A stretch of DNA of 64,000 bases from Fidelibacterota bacterium (GTDB lineage Bacteria; Fidelibacterota; UBA8477; JABMPR01): contig JABIFX010000208.1 in assembly GCA_018650445.1 (NCBI GenBank), forward strand, positions 1 to 64,000. Direction: 5' to 3'. Position 1 is the stretch's first letter; each line of letters begins with the position of its first letter. The position numbers and the translations under genes were made by a program. Positions 27,117 to 35,586 of the stretch are shown here, piece after piece. The notes under the pieces were generated by a model. The model did no database searches. It was not told where the DNA came from and worked only from the letters and a program-made list of their open reading frames with translations.

Positions 27117-27197
27117 ATGATTAAAGCCTATATCCAACTTTTTCGCCTGAAACCTATACCCATGATTATGCTCATGGTGGTTTTTGCGCATATCTAG
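27117..27197 (+). pseudogene. Truncated duplicate of the ctaB 5' end (26 codons)
   Basis: From ATG 27117 the first 75 bases are nearly identical to the start of ctaB at 27215 (one mismatch seen, T/A at the sixth base). The reading MIKAYIQLFRLKPIPMIMLM continues to FAHI and stops at TAG 27195-27197. The copies are 98 bases apart, so they are not in frame with each other. GGAAAGAG precedes this copy, whereas the second copy has no obvious ribosome-binding site. It could be a remnant of a tandem duplication, a leader peptide coupled to ctaB, or an assembly artefact. Confidence 0.8.
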
Positions 27198-27289
27198 CAA
27201 AAAGCTGACCGCATATGATAAAAGCCTATATCCAACTTTTTCGCCTGAAACCTATACCCATGATTATGCTCATGGTGGTTTTTGCGCAT
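27117..27289 (+). repeat. Direct repeat of about 75 bases (ctaB start region)
   Basis: Copies at 27117-27191 and 27215-27289, offset 98 bases, are separated by a 23-base unique spacer (27192-27214). Confidence 0.9.
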
Positions 27290-28075
27290 TTGTATGCCTT
27301 GAGTGAAACAGGGCTGTCCTTCGAATGGATTCCTTTAATCATTTTAGTTGTAACCACGGGACTGGCTACCGCGGCAACCTTCGCCTTGAATCAGTACTAT
27401 GAGCGTGAGGCAGATGCCAGAATGGAGCGTACTCAGTCCAGACCTATTCCAGCAGGAATGATATCGCCAAAAAATGCTCTTATTGCCGGACTTGGGGTTT
27501 TTGCTTTGGGTTTGACACTGCAATATTTGTTGATCAATGAAGCAACCGCTCTGGCAACATTTTTATGCGGTGGCCTATATGTCTGGAGTTATACCCCACT
27601 GAAATCACGATCAAGCATGAGCACTTTAATTGGTTCCTTACCAGGTGCATTGCTGCCTTTTATTGGTTGGTATTCTGTGACACAAGGCGTGAATTTGATG
27701 ATTTTATGGATGTCTCTTATGGTCTTTCTGTGGCAGATTCCACATACCTTTGTAATCTGTTATCGCTATAAAGACCAATATGTGGCAGCAGGCGGCAAGC
27801 AACTGCCCTTTGTTGCCGGTGAGGATGCATCTTTCCGCCAAAGCTTATGGTACACCCTAATCAATGTTCCCCTGATCTTTATGCCATATATTTTTAAGCT
27901 TTCAGGGGCGATCTATCTGGGAATTGCTATTCTGGTTACTCTGGGAGCCATTGTAATGGTCACCCGGTTTTATGGCCATCGTGAGTTGGCCACAGCCAGG
28001 CAGTTTTTCCGTTACATGTTGATTTATCTACCCGTGTTGTTTGTGAGCATGGCTCTTGACAGAGTAGCTCTTTAG
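27215..28075 (+). CDS. ctaB: Protoheme IX farnesyltransferase (heme O synthase)
   Basis: UbiA-type membrane prenyltransferase that makes heme O, the precursor of heme A for the caa3 oxidase. The first aspartate-rich-type motif appears as NQYYEREADARMERTQSRP, a variant of NDYxDxxxDxxMxRTxxRP. YTPLKSRSSMSTLIGSLPGALLPFIGW and FLWQIPHTFVICYRYKDQY are heme O synthase landmarks. 286 residues, about nine membrane helices. It follows the caa3 operon. The 5' end is duplicated just upstream. Confidence 0.92.
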   Translation: MIKAYIQLFRLKPIPMIMLMVVFAHLYALSETGLSFEWIPLIILVVTTGLATAATFALNQYYEREADARMERTQSRPIPAGMISPKNALIAGLGVFALGLTLQYLLINEATALATFLCGGLYVWSYTPLKSRSSMSTLIGSLPGALLPFIGWYSVTQGVNLMILWMSLMVFLWQIPHTFVICYRYKDQYVAAGGKQLPFVAGEDASFRQSLWYTLINVPLIFMPYIFKLSGAIYLGIAILVTLGAIVMVTRFYGHRELATARQFFRYMLIYLPVLFVSMALDRVAL

Positions 28076-28145
28076 AGGTGGTTTTTTCAGGTTGAGATCA
28101 GGCACTTTAAGCTCATCAATTGCCTGCTGACGATAGCGTTTCCCG

Positions 28146-28517
28146 CTACTTTTTATTTAAATAGCTTTCGACTTCCTCGAGAAAAGTATCGGGATTAATG
28201 GGCTTCTTTATATACCCAGAGCACCCCGCGCTTAAAGCCTTTTCTTGATCGCCTGGCATGGCATAAGAGGTGATAGCCACAATGGGAACAGTTTTGAGAG
28301 CATCATCTTTTCGAAGCTCCATTGCTACTTCATAACCATTCATTTTAGGTAGTTGGATATCCAATAAAATTAGATCGGGTTGCACTGATTTAGCGAGTTC
28401 CACACCGTCTTGCCCATTATAAGCCTGAGAAACATCATGACCATTATTCCGAAGTAGAAAGGAAGTCAAATACATGTTGTTTTCATTATCTTCAATAATA
28501 AGTGTTTTAATGTTCAC
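28146..28517 (-). CDS. Single-domain response regulator
   Basis: 123 residues, a CheY-like receiver with no output domain. Acidic pocket Glu9/Asp10 (IIEDNE), phosphoacceptor Asp53 (LILLDIQLP), Thr83 (VAITSYAM) and Lys104 (GYIKKP) are all in place. It starts 3 bases after the stop of the histidine kinase gene, so it is the probable partner. Output is presumably by protein-protein interaction or a phosphorelay. Confidence 0.95.
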   Translation of the reverse strand: MNIKTLIIEDNENNMYLTSFLLRNNGHDVSQAYNGQDGVELAKSVQPDLILLDIQLPKMNGYEVAMELRKDDALKTVPIVAITSYAMPGDQEKALSAGCSGYIKKPINPDTFLEEVESYLNKK

Positions 28518-28520
28518 GCT

Positions 28521-29984
28521 TTATTTCTCCGAGGTTACAGGCAAAACGACTGAAAAAGTACTTCCGACACCGGGTTCACTTACCACCTTTATGGTACCGC
28601 TTAATAGCTCAGCCAGTTTTTTACTGATTGCCAGCCCAAGTCCGGACCCCTCTTTAACACGATCCAGGCCAGTATCAATCTGACGAAAAGTTTCAAAGAT
28701 GGTTTCCAAATCTTTCTCACTAATTCCAATGCCAGTATCTATGACATCTATATAGAGAAAGTCCTCGTTCACATAGCAATTAACAATAATTTCACCCTCG
28801 TCAGTAAACTTGATGGCGTTGTTTATCAAGTTCAGTAGGATTTGCTCAAGCCGCCTTTTGTCGCTGTATAGTTTGGGCAGATCTGTCTCTATATTGTGTC
28901 TTAGGCGCAACCCTTTTTTCTCCGCAAAGGGCCTCAAAGAGCTCACAGCCATAACCAATAACAAGTCTATTTTAAAAGCTTCATCATAAACCTGGATGCG
29001 ACCGGACTCAATTTTAGAAATGTCGAGAATATCGTTTATCAACTCCAAAAGATGTGAGGCACTCCCTTTAACCATGCCGAGTTGTTTGGCTTGCTCTTCT
29101 GAAAGAGGTCCAGCCATACCCTGTAGCAGGATGCCGGTAAATCCAATGATAGAATTTAGGGGGGTTCGCAACTCGTGAGACATGGATGCCAAAAATGCTG
29201 ACTTGAGATGGTCAGACTCTTCTGCCTTTGTTTTGGCTGCCTCCAATTCAACGGTCCTCTCGACAACCAGTTGTTCAAGATGTTGTTCGTGATTGTGAAT
29301 TTTTTCAAGCATGTCGTTAAAACTGCTGACAAGCAGGCCAATCTCATCCCTGGAGTTTGATTTTACTCTGATTGTGTAATCACCGGAGTCTTCAATCTGT
29401 TTGGCAGTCTCAGCCAGCTTGCCAATGGAATCGGAAATGGGTTTTTGAGCACGAAGAGAAAGAAGTCCAGCTAGAATTAAACCCGCAACGAATAGCATAA
29501 AGGACTGCCGAACCGCTTCAAGTAGCTCTAACCGCCGAGTACTTGAATCCAGTCTTAAAGCTATCCAACCGACCTTTAAGTCATCGAAAACAATTTTTTT
29601 AGTAAGAATAAAATGGCCATCCCCGGCGGTTTTTGTCTCAGTATTCATAAGACCAAAACTGTAGCCAGTATAGCCTTTTCGGTCAAAACGGGCAAAAACT
29701 TCACTGTTGTGATCATAAACTACTGCATTGAGAACATCTGCCTGGGTGTCTAGAGATTCCAGCACATCATTTGCAGCATCATTGTCAAAAAACAACAAGG
29801 CTGAAATACTATTTGAACCTAAAATTTCTGTCAGAGTTGACATGCGGGTAAACGCCCGTCGTTCATACTGGTGATATTGGCTAAACAGATAGATACTCAC
29901 AAAGAAGACCAGAATAAACAGGGTCGTGAAAAGTTGAATTGAGATCAACTTTAGTTTAATAGACAGGTCTTGAAATTTAGTCAC
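28521..29984 (-). CDS. Membrane histidine kinase with a CHASE8-like sensor and HAMP
   Basis: Two membrane helices (about residues 15-35 and 160-178) flank a periplasmic CHASE8-like domain (YERRAFTRMSTLTEILGSNS, ALLFFDNDAANDVLESL). Then come HAMP (KPISDSIGKLAETAKQIEDSG), a coiled coil, and HisKA with the phosphoacceptor His in SMSHELRTPLNSIIGF (about 270). The HATPase has NLINNAIKFTDEGEI (N box), DTGIGI (G1) and GSGLGLAI (G2). GTG 29984 is preferred: GAGGAAA lies 9 bases upstream and the start overlaps the YfiR-like stop (GTGACTAA). ATG 30008 is the alternative. Confidence 0.93.
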   Translation of the reverse strand: MTKFQDLSIKLKLISIQLFTTLFILVFFVSIYLFSQYHQYERRAFTRMSTLTEILGSNSISALLFFDNDAANDVLESLDTQADVLNAVVYDHNSEVFARFDRKGYTGYSFGLMNTETKTAGDGHFILTKKIVFDDLKVGWIALRLDSSTRRLELLEAVRQSFMLFVAGLILAGLLSLRAQKPISDSIGKLAETAKQIEDSGDYTIRVKSNSRDEIGLLVSSFNDMLEKIHNHEQHLEQLVVERTVELEAAKTKAEESDHLKSAFLASMSHELRTPLNSIIGFTGILLQGMAGPLSEEQAKQLGMVKGSASHLLELINDILDISKIESGRIQVYDEAFKIDLLLVMAVSSLRPFAEKKGLRLRHNIETDLPKLYSDKRRLEQILLNLINNAIKFTDEGEIIVNCYVNEDFLYIDVIDTGIGISEKDLETIFETFRQIDTGLDRVKEGSGLGLAISKKLAELLSGTIKVVSEPGVGSTFSVVLPVTSEK

Positions 29985-30630
29985 GGAAAAGGGTTTCCTC
30001 TTCGCCAACCAAAACTGCCAGCTTTAACAAGTGAGAACTGGCTGTCAGATTTGCTGCCCGGAGCGCCTTGCGATTGATTTCCAGTTTTATTTTACCGTCA
30101 CGCTTTATGAAGTTGATGGCACCATCGCTTGTGGCAAAGCCAAGCGATTCACCAACCAATAGAATGTTTTGAGGTGGAATCTTGGGGCGTAGCTTGTGAA
30201 AAGCCTCGGTTTGATTAATGGGGACAAAAAGAATGTCACACACCTCAATTTCTTCAACTTTCTCAACGCGTTCAATCTCAATTTTTTGACCTTCTGAAGC
30301 TCGTTCTTTTGACATTTGCCTCAGGGGGAGCAGAATATCATCTAGTCCATAGACACCGATTGTGAAGTTTTTAACCGTATCCAGGGTTGTCCAGCTTATG
30401 TATTTGGTAAAATTAATTAGAAAGACAGCCTTCATCCGTGTATCGGGATTCACGCGAAATCGCTGAGCCTGAATTGAAAGCAACGGCACCAGGAGCAGCA
30501 AGACGCCACGTATCAACAGGGGGCGTAAAAGAAAAGATCGTTTAAATAGACGTGCCGAAACAAACTCCTTTGGTTTAGCCAATAAGTTAAGAGGAGAGCA
30601 AGTTGTTTCCAAAAAGGAAGCGAGGGTCAT
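29977..30630 (-). CDS. YfiR/DUF4154 family periplasmic protein
   Basis: 217 residues with a long N-terminal hydrophobic segment (LLIRGVLLLLVPLLSIQAQ), likely a signal peptide. The YfiR-type domain follows: MKAVFLINFTKYISW, FTIGVYGLDDIL, CDILFVPINQ, ILLVGESLGFATSDGAINF and IKLEINRKALRAANLTASSHLL. In Pseudomonas, YfiR binds and inhibits the periplasmic domain of the diguanylate cyclase YfiN. Here its neighbour is a kinase with a comparable periplasmic domain, so it may gate that kinase. It is first in the three-gene operon; the exact start is uncertain. Confidence 0.87.
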   Translation of the reverse strand: MTLASFLETTCSPLNLLAKPKEFVSARLFKRSFLLRPLLIRGVLLLLVPLLSIQAQRFRVNPDTRMKAVFLINFTKYISWTTLDTVKNFTIGVYGLDDILLPLRQMSKERASEGQKIEIERVEKVEEIEVCDILFVPINQTEAFHKLRPKIPPQNILLVGESLGFATSDGAINFIKRDGKIKLEINRKALRAANLTASSHLLKLAVLVGEEETLFRD

Positions 30631-30824
30631 AAACCTGGTGTGATAAAGTTAACATTGTGAAAAAAGACGAGATTCGTGGGGTGGCTTTAGCGTGAAAAAA
30701 CCAACAGGAAGGGGTCAATTCCAGCTTTATGTCAAGAATTGGATTCATAGAGATTGAAGGGGCTTGGAAACAGCATCAAACACACCCATTTTAATGTCAC
30801 GAAGCACATACGACAGGAGACTTC

Positions 30825-31277
30825 ATGGAGATCACGCGTCACTTTACAGCCACCACCTTTGTTGTTTATAGAGAAAAAACCTTATTACATCTCCACAGAA
30901 GCCTGAAAATGTGGCTGCCGCCTGGCGGCCACATCGATCGAGACGAGCTCCCCCATGTAGCAGCTGTACGTGAAGTTAAAGAAGAAACAGGTCTAAGAGT
31001 CGACCTTATTCATACACCACCTACAATTCATTCTGATAATGCCCAGGAAATACCGGGACCACGACACCTGCTCCTGGAAAACATTAACCCATTTCACCAA
31101 CATATTGATATGATCTATTTTGCCAGAGCCGCTTCTTTTGAGGTGACTCCAGATATTGGGGAATCCATTGAGTTGAGGTGGTTTAATGCAGAAGAACTGG
31201 AAGGTAAAGAGATTCAAAATGACATTCGGCTGCTAGGAAAAGAAGCCATTGGTGTAATATCAAAGACAGACGATTGA
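30825..31277 (+). CDS. NUDIX hydrolase
   Basis: 150 residues with a complete Nudix box: GGHIDRDE at the start and REVKEETGL at the end fit Gx5Ex7REUxEExGU. It hydrolyses a nucleoside diphosphate linked to another moiety; the substrate is unknown. The start ATG 30825 is preceded by CAGGAGA. Neighbours give no clue to the pathway. Confidence 0.93.
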   Translation: MEITRHFTATTFVVYREKTLLHLHRSLKMWLPPGGHIDRDELPHVAAVREVKEETGLRVDLIHTPPTIHSDNAQEIPGPRHLLLENINPFHQHIDMIYFARAASFEVTPDIGESIELRWFNAEELEGKEIQNDIRLLGKEAIGVISKTDD

Positions 31278-31344
31278 ATCCGTGATGCCCGTTGAGCTCA
31301 AGCCCAGGGGTGGGATTCGACCCTCTGCCTGGTAACTTACCGCC

Positions 31345-32580
31345 ATGAATCACGATAACTCCCAACACAATTTTAGAGCCTTTGCCTGGCATGCTTCCTG
31401 GCTTGGGTTTACCGTTACCTTTACCGAGATAAACACGATTTTACCGGGTTTGATTGTTGAGGTTGGAGGCAGTCAGATTCATGTGGGTATTTTAACTGCC
31501 ATCATGGTTGGCGCTCCCATGCTGACCCAATTACTCTTTGCCGGATTTCTGACCCCAAAACCCTTAAAAAAACCATTCTTGCTTCTCGGAATCTACCTCA
31601 GGGTCGTGGCTTTGGCCGGTGTGGCCTGGACCCTTTCCCGCTTAACCAGCATTAATCCTGCTTTCATGATCTTTCTGATATATGCCTGGATGTTGGTGTT
31701 TACTACAAGTGGATCTTTTGCCGGTGTGTCATATACGGACATTTTAGGCAAGAGCATTGTGGGGGACCAAAGAAAACGATTTTTTGTCTTGCGTCAGTTC
31801 CTCTCCAGTATCGGCGTATTGATATCTGCCTTGATCGCCAGAGAACTGCTCAAACGATTCGCCTACCCCATGAACTATGAGATCCTGTTTATTGCTGCAG
31901 CGGGTTGTTTATTTCTGGCATCTCTAGGCTTTGTCGTGTTGCGGGAGAAACCAGTGTCTAGTCGCTATGAAAGCAGCTCTGTTCTGGAAATATTCAAATT
32001 CATTCCTGGCTATCTGCGTGAAGACGCTAACCTGAGAAACTTTATTATCGTGAACAACCTGGCTGGTTTTGCCACCACCTTGACCCCCTTTTATGTGGTG
32101 TTAGCTAAGGACACGTACTCTTTGACCACTGACGATATTGGCAATTTTTTACTCATCGGAATTTCAGGCATGGTTCTTTCAAATTTTTTATGGTCACGTA
32201 TTGTAAAAAACCATTCTTTTAAAGGCGTTATGATGGTCTGGGTGTTCATCGGTGCCAGCCTGCCAGTTTTGGCATTAGCCTTATCCACCTGGGCGCCTTA
32301 CATGCTCTTTCAAACCATCTTCTTTCTTAGCGGCATGGCTATTTCTGCTCAAAAAATATCTTTGGGTGGTGTACTTATCGAAATCTCTGAAAATGATAAT
32401 CGAGCTCTGTATTCGGGCATCAATGGCGCCTTCAATCTTACCATAGCCATCTTCCCACTTATTTCTGGTTTTGTTATTGTCTGGCTGGGCTATGCCCCCG
32501 TCTTTATTTTGGGGTCAGTGGCTATGATTTCAGCCCTGTATTTTGTCCGCCGACTCAATTGTGAAATTTCAAACCCATGA
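31345..32580 (+). CDS. Major facilitator superfamily transporter
   Basis: 411 residues with about twelve membrane helices and a central cytoplasmic loop near REKPVSSRYESSS. The first half has LPGLIVEVGGSQIHVGILTA and a charged loop after helix 2, in the usual MFS position. The substrate cannot be inferred. The ATG at 31345 has no strong ribosome-binding site. Confidence 0.85.
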   Translation: MNHDNSQHNFRAFAWHASWLGFTVTFTEINTILPGLIVEVGGSQIHVGILTAIMVGAPMLTQLLFAGFLTPKPLKKPFLLLGIYLRVVALAGVAWTLSRLTSINPAFMIFLIYAWMLVFTTSGSFAGVSYTDILGKSIVGDQRKRFFVLRQFLSSIGVLISALIARELLKRFAYPMNYEILFIAAAGCLFLASLGFVVLREKPVSSRYESSSVLEIFKFIPGYLREDANLRNFIIVNNLAGFATTLTPFYVVLAKDTYSLTTDDIGNFLLIGISGMVLSNFLWSRIVKNHSFKGVMMVWVFIGASLPVLALALSTWAPYMLFQTIFFLSGMAISAQKISLGGVLIEISENDNRALYSGINGAFNLTIAIFPLISGFVIVWLGYAPVFILGSVAMISALYFVRRLNCEISNP

Positions 32581-32671
32581 AATCCTTGCAACGACCAAAC
32601 AAAAGCGTAAGAAGTTTAGAAAAGTCGTTACCTTCGCTTGATTCATTGTTAAAAAGAGAATGTACTAATTC

Positions 32672-33427
32672 ATGATCGAAAAAGCAGAAGCCATTGTTCT
32701 CAAAACGCTGAACCACGGCGACACCAGTAAGATAATCACACTGTACTCTCGTGAAGTCGGGCGCCTCAAACTTATCGCCAAAGGGGTGCGCTCCCCCAAA
32801 AGCAAGGCCATGGGTCTGTTTCAACCGACACGCCACATTCAGGTGATTTACTACGCCAAATCGACCTCTGATTTACAGTTGTTTAAATCTGGAGAGTTGA
32901 TAGATGGATTCTTTGGGCTGGAAGAGGATTTTGACCGCCTCACGCTGGCGCAGGTGATGGTAGAGTTGATGGATCGCTCTGTGGAGGACGAAGAGAGTCA
33001 TCCACACTTGTTTCAACTTCTTGTTGATAGTCTATCGCGACTCAGTAACCGGGAGGTTGCTTCGGCTGAGGCGTACTGGTATTATCACGCCCACCTCCTT
33101 CGCGAACTCGGCTTTCGACCACATGTTGGGCATTGCTCAATCTGTAGAGAAGCTCTAAACGAGGGAGCCTCTTTGGGTCCCGGAAGTCCACAATTAGAAT
33201 GTGTGAAATGCCATCAACCCAGCCATGATTCTGTTCATGTTAGTGGGGACGTTCTGCTCTCCATCCAAAATCTTCTGGAAACGAAATGGGTTGAACTTGA
33301 AAAAACCTCGCTGAATGCTCGGGAACGAAGATCCTTATGGGATTTTCTCTGGCAATTTACTTTCCACCATATCGAATCATCCCGAGGAATGAAATCCCTT
33401 AAAGTGTTGCGACAACTCTACGGCTAA
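32672..33427 (+). CDS. recO: DNA repair protein RecO
   Basis: 251 residues. The N-terminal OB fold starts MIEKAEAIVLKTLNHGDTSK and continues VGRLKLIAKGVRSPKSK, typical of RecO. The helical C-terminal domain contains a zinc-binding set CSICREAL ... CVKCHQ. RecO loads RecA on SSB-coated DNA with RecR in gap repair. It is a single gene between an MFS gene and a convergent membrane protein gene. Confidence 0.94.
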   Translation: MIEKAEAIVLKTLNHGDTSKIITLYSREVGRLKLIAKGVRSPKSKAMGLFQPTRHIQVIYYAKSTSDLQLFKSGELIDGFFGLEEDFDRLTLAQVMVELMDRSVEDEESHPHLFQLLVDSLSRLSNREVASAEAYWYYHAHLLRELGFRPHVGHCSICREALNEGASLGPGSPQLECVKCHQPSHDSVHVSGDVLLSIQNLLETKWVELEKTSLNARERRSLWDFLWQFTFHHIESSRGMKSLKVLRQLYG

Positions 33428-33461
33428 AGATTATCTACGGTTTAAAAAGAGGGAAAAGGGT

Positions 33462-34511
33462 CTAGCTTTTTTTTATGCTGGAGCCACCATCAAGAAGAGC
33501 AGAAAGCCACTGCGTTTCGTCAAAACTCGAGAGAGCAATTTTCATTGTCATGGTCAAAGGTACAGACAGAATCATGCCCACCGGACCAAGCACCCAACCC
33601 CAGAACAACAAGGACAGAAAAACCACCAGGGTAGAAAGGCCAAGTCCCCTGCCCATGAGTCGCGGTTCTAAAAAGCTGCCGATGGTCATATTGACTGCCA
33701 GATAGCCCAGCGCCACAGCCAGGGCTGTCCAGGGCCCCAGTGTAACCAACGCCAATAAAAAAGGTGGAACTGCAGCCATGATGGATCCAATATTGGGGAT
33801 ATAGTTAAATAGAAAAGTAAGTAAGCCCCACAGGAGTGCATAATCGACCCGCCAGATACTGAGCCAGATCGTGACAATGGTTCCCGTTCCAAGACTGGTC
33901 CAGGTTTTTATGACCATATAACGATTGATGTTTTGGAGAAAGCTGTTTAAGCGGTCCATTTCCGGTGAATCTGAAGGAATAGCTTTCTCAATTTTATGGC
34001 TGAAAGTGGCCGCCTCCAGCAACATAAAGACCACGACAAGAAGAATGAGAAAGGTATCACCCAGTAAATTCCCCATTCCGGTGAGAATTTTGGAGGTCAG
34101 GCGCATAGCTGCTCCAGGATCAATGAACTCCATGAAGGTTTGATCTACAATATTAAAGCCCTTTTCTGCAAAAAAAGTCAGGACGTCTGTAAGTTTATTC
34201 TGAAGACTGTTTTGGTAGCTTGGTAATGAGTTAGAAAAATCGGTGAGAGAAGAGCCAACCAGAACGGCTATAAGAAACCCAGCCACCAGGATAGTCAGAA
34301 TAATTATCAAGATAGCTGCCCAGGTCGGTATACCCTTGCTGCGTAGCCAGTTTAAAAGAGGCATGGTGATGATGGCAATAAAGAGAGAGAGAAGAAAAGG
34401 GATCAGGATATCCTGTGAGGCGCGCATTCCAGCCACAACCACGACAAAAGCGGCAATGGTTAACAGAAACCTTTGTACCCGGTTAAACCCGATGTTTACT
34501 TTTTCTGACAT
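33462..34511 (-). CDS. AI-2E family transporter (PerM/UPF0118)
   Basis: 349 residues with about eight membrane segments. Family landmarks are FLLSLFIAIITMPLLNWL, FNYIPNIGSIMAAVPPFLLA and the C-terminal GWVLGPVGMILSVPLTM. Members are described as autoinducer-2 exporters, sodium/proton antiporters or of unknown cargo, so the role here is open. It is convergent with recO. Confidence 0.92.
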   Translation of the reverse strand: MSEKVNIGFNRVQRFLLTIAAFVVVVAGMRASQDILIPFLLSLFIAIITMPLLNWLRSKGIPTWAAILIIILTILVAGFLIAVLVGSSLTDFSNSLPSYQNSLQNKLTDVLTFFAEKGFNIVDQTFMEFIDPGAAMRLTSKILTGMGNLLGDTFLILLVVVFMLLEAATFSHKIEKAIPSDSPEMDRLNSFLQNINRYMVIKTWTSLGTGTIVTIWLSIWRVDYALLWGLLTFLFNYIPNIGSIMAAVPPFLLALVTLGPWTALAVALGYLAVNMTIGSFLEPRLMGRGLGLSTLVVFLSLLFWGWVLGPVGMILSVPLTMTMKIALSSFDETQWLSALLDGGSSIKKS

Positions 34512-34615
34512 GCCTGGAATCTAGTAGATTATTTATGGTTTATTTACAACGAAATGAATGAGTGTCATAAATAGCGTGATGTATTGGGAGCTTGAAAAAG
34601 TTAAAACAGGGTGCC

Positions 34616-35422
34616 TTACTGGGTCAGACGACGTATCACGCGATAAGAAAAGGAGGCTGAGAAAATAGATACCCCCATCGAGATGAGTGTTCCAGCCAAC
34701 AAGCCAGTATTTTGATAGGCAAAGTGTGCCACGATGGCATAAACACCAACATTGATCATTCCGCTTAACATAAGTGTCTTCGCAACAGCTCGGGAAAATT
34801 CAGGTCCGCCAGTACGGTAGGTGATATATAGGGTTGACATAAAAATAACTGGGAAGGTTGAAAAGATGCCGCCAACAATGGGACCGGCGAGACGACTCAC
34901 CAGCACAGCCATGGAAATAATGAACCCGCTTACCATGCCGCGGATGAGCATTTGTTGCAGGGTATAGGGAACCCGAATGCCTCCCTTGGAAACAATTACC
35001 ATGACACGTTCAGTTATATAGTAACTGATACCGAGAATGATCAGCCACCCCGCGATTGAAATCCAGAGCCCCTCAATTCCACCCATCACAATAGATCCAT
35101 TTGCTATAAACCAGAAGAAGAGGGCGATGGCCAAAGCCTTGATTAAACCATGATGTACCGTGGCCAGGTAAATCATGATGAAAACTCCATTCACTCCCAT
35201 AACCAGAGGAATCATCAGCGCAGCCCGGGAGGCATCAGCAGTAGATTGAGTGAGGCCAATAAACAACAGAGCAATCACGATAGTAGATGGCAGACCGCCG
35301 ATAAAACCACCGATTTTACTGCCAAAGCGTTCAGCAATGACTGTTACCGTGGTAACCCAGATTGAGCCAACAAGAAAGCTTAGTGCAAGATTAACGAGAA
35401 AGGTTTGATCGATGTTTGCCAC
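34616..35422 (-). CDS. Integral membrane protein of unknown function with internal duplication
   Basis: 268 residues, about eight to nine hydrophobic helices, no recognised catalytic motif. Two halves look related: ERFGSKIGGFIGGLPSTIVI with SRAALMIPLVMGVNGVFI, versus SRLAGPIVGGIFSTFPVIFM with SRAVAKTLMLSGMINVGV. The pattern recalls small GlpM/DUF3147-like membrane proteins arranged as a tandem pair, but this is tentative. Divergent from the dppB-like gene. Confidence 0.75.
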   Translation of the reverse strand: MANIDQTFLVNLALSFLVGSIWVTTVTVIAERFGSKIGGFIGGLPSTIVIALLFIGLTQSTADASRAALMIPLVMGVNGVFIMIYLATVHHGLIKALAIALFFWFIANGSIVMGGIEGLWISIAGWLIILGISYYITERVMVIVSKGGIRVPYTLQQMLIRGMVSGFIISMAVLVSRLAGPIVGGIFSTFPVIFMSTLYITYRTGGPEFSRAVAKTLMLSGMINVGVYAIVAHFAYQNTGLLAGTLISMGVSIFSASFSYRVIRRLTQ

Positions 35423-35552
35423 GGAGACAGATTAATGAATAAGGGCGGGTTTCCCATAAGATTCAATTGTGTTAATTGTATCTGTGGTTACTGGGGATGG
35501 TTTGCACCCCCCTCCTCAAGTCAATATTTTCCCCTCCCGCAAAACACGCCCT

Positions 35553-35580
35553 TTGCAACCTCTAGACATTCGCTTATAAT
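35553..35580 (+). promoter_or_regulatory. Sigma70-like promoter directly abutting the dppB-like start
   Basis: TTGCAA (35553-35558), a 16-base spacer and a perfect TATAAT (35575-35580). The ATG at 35587 begins 7 bases after the -10 element, so transcription would start at or next to the A of the ATG. No Shine-Dalgarno sequence precedes it. Confidence 0.55.
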
Positions 35581-35586
35581 AGATCA

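Noticed and set aside
31300-31345. tRNA-like T-arm (GGGATTCGACCC) between the NUDIX and MFS genes
   Set aside because: Only 67 bases separate the genes, the T-loop is one base short, and no acceptor, D or anticodon arms can be drawn.
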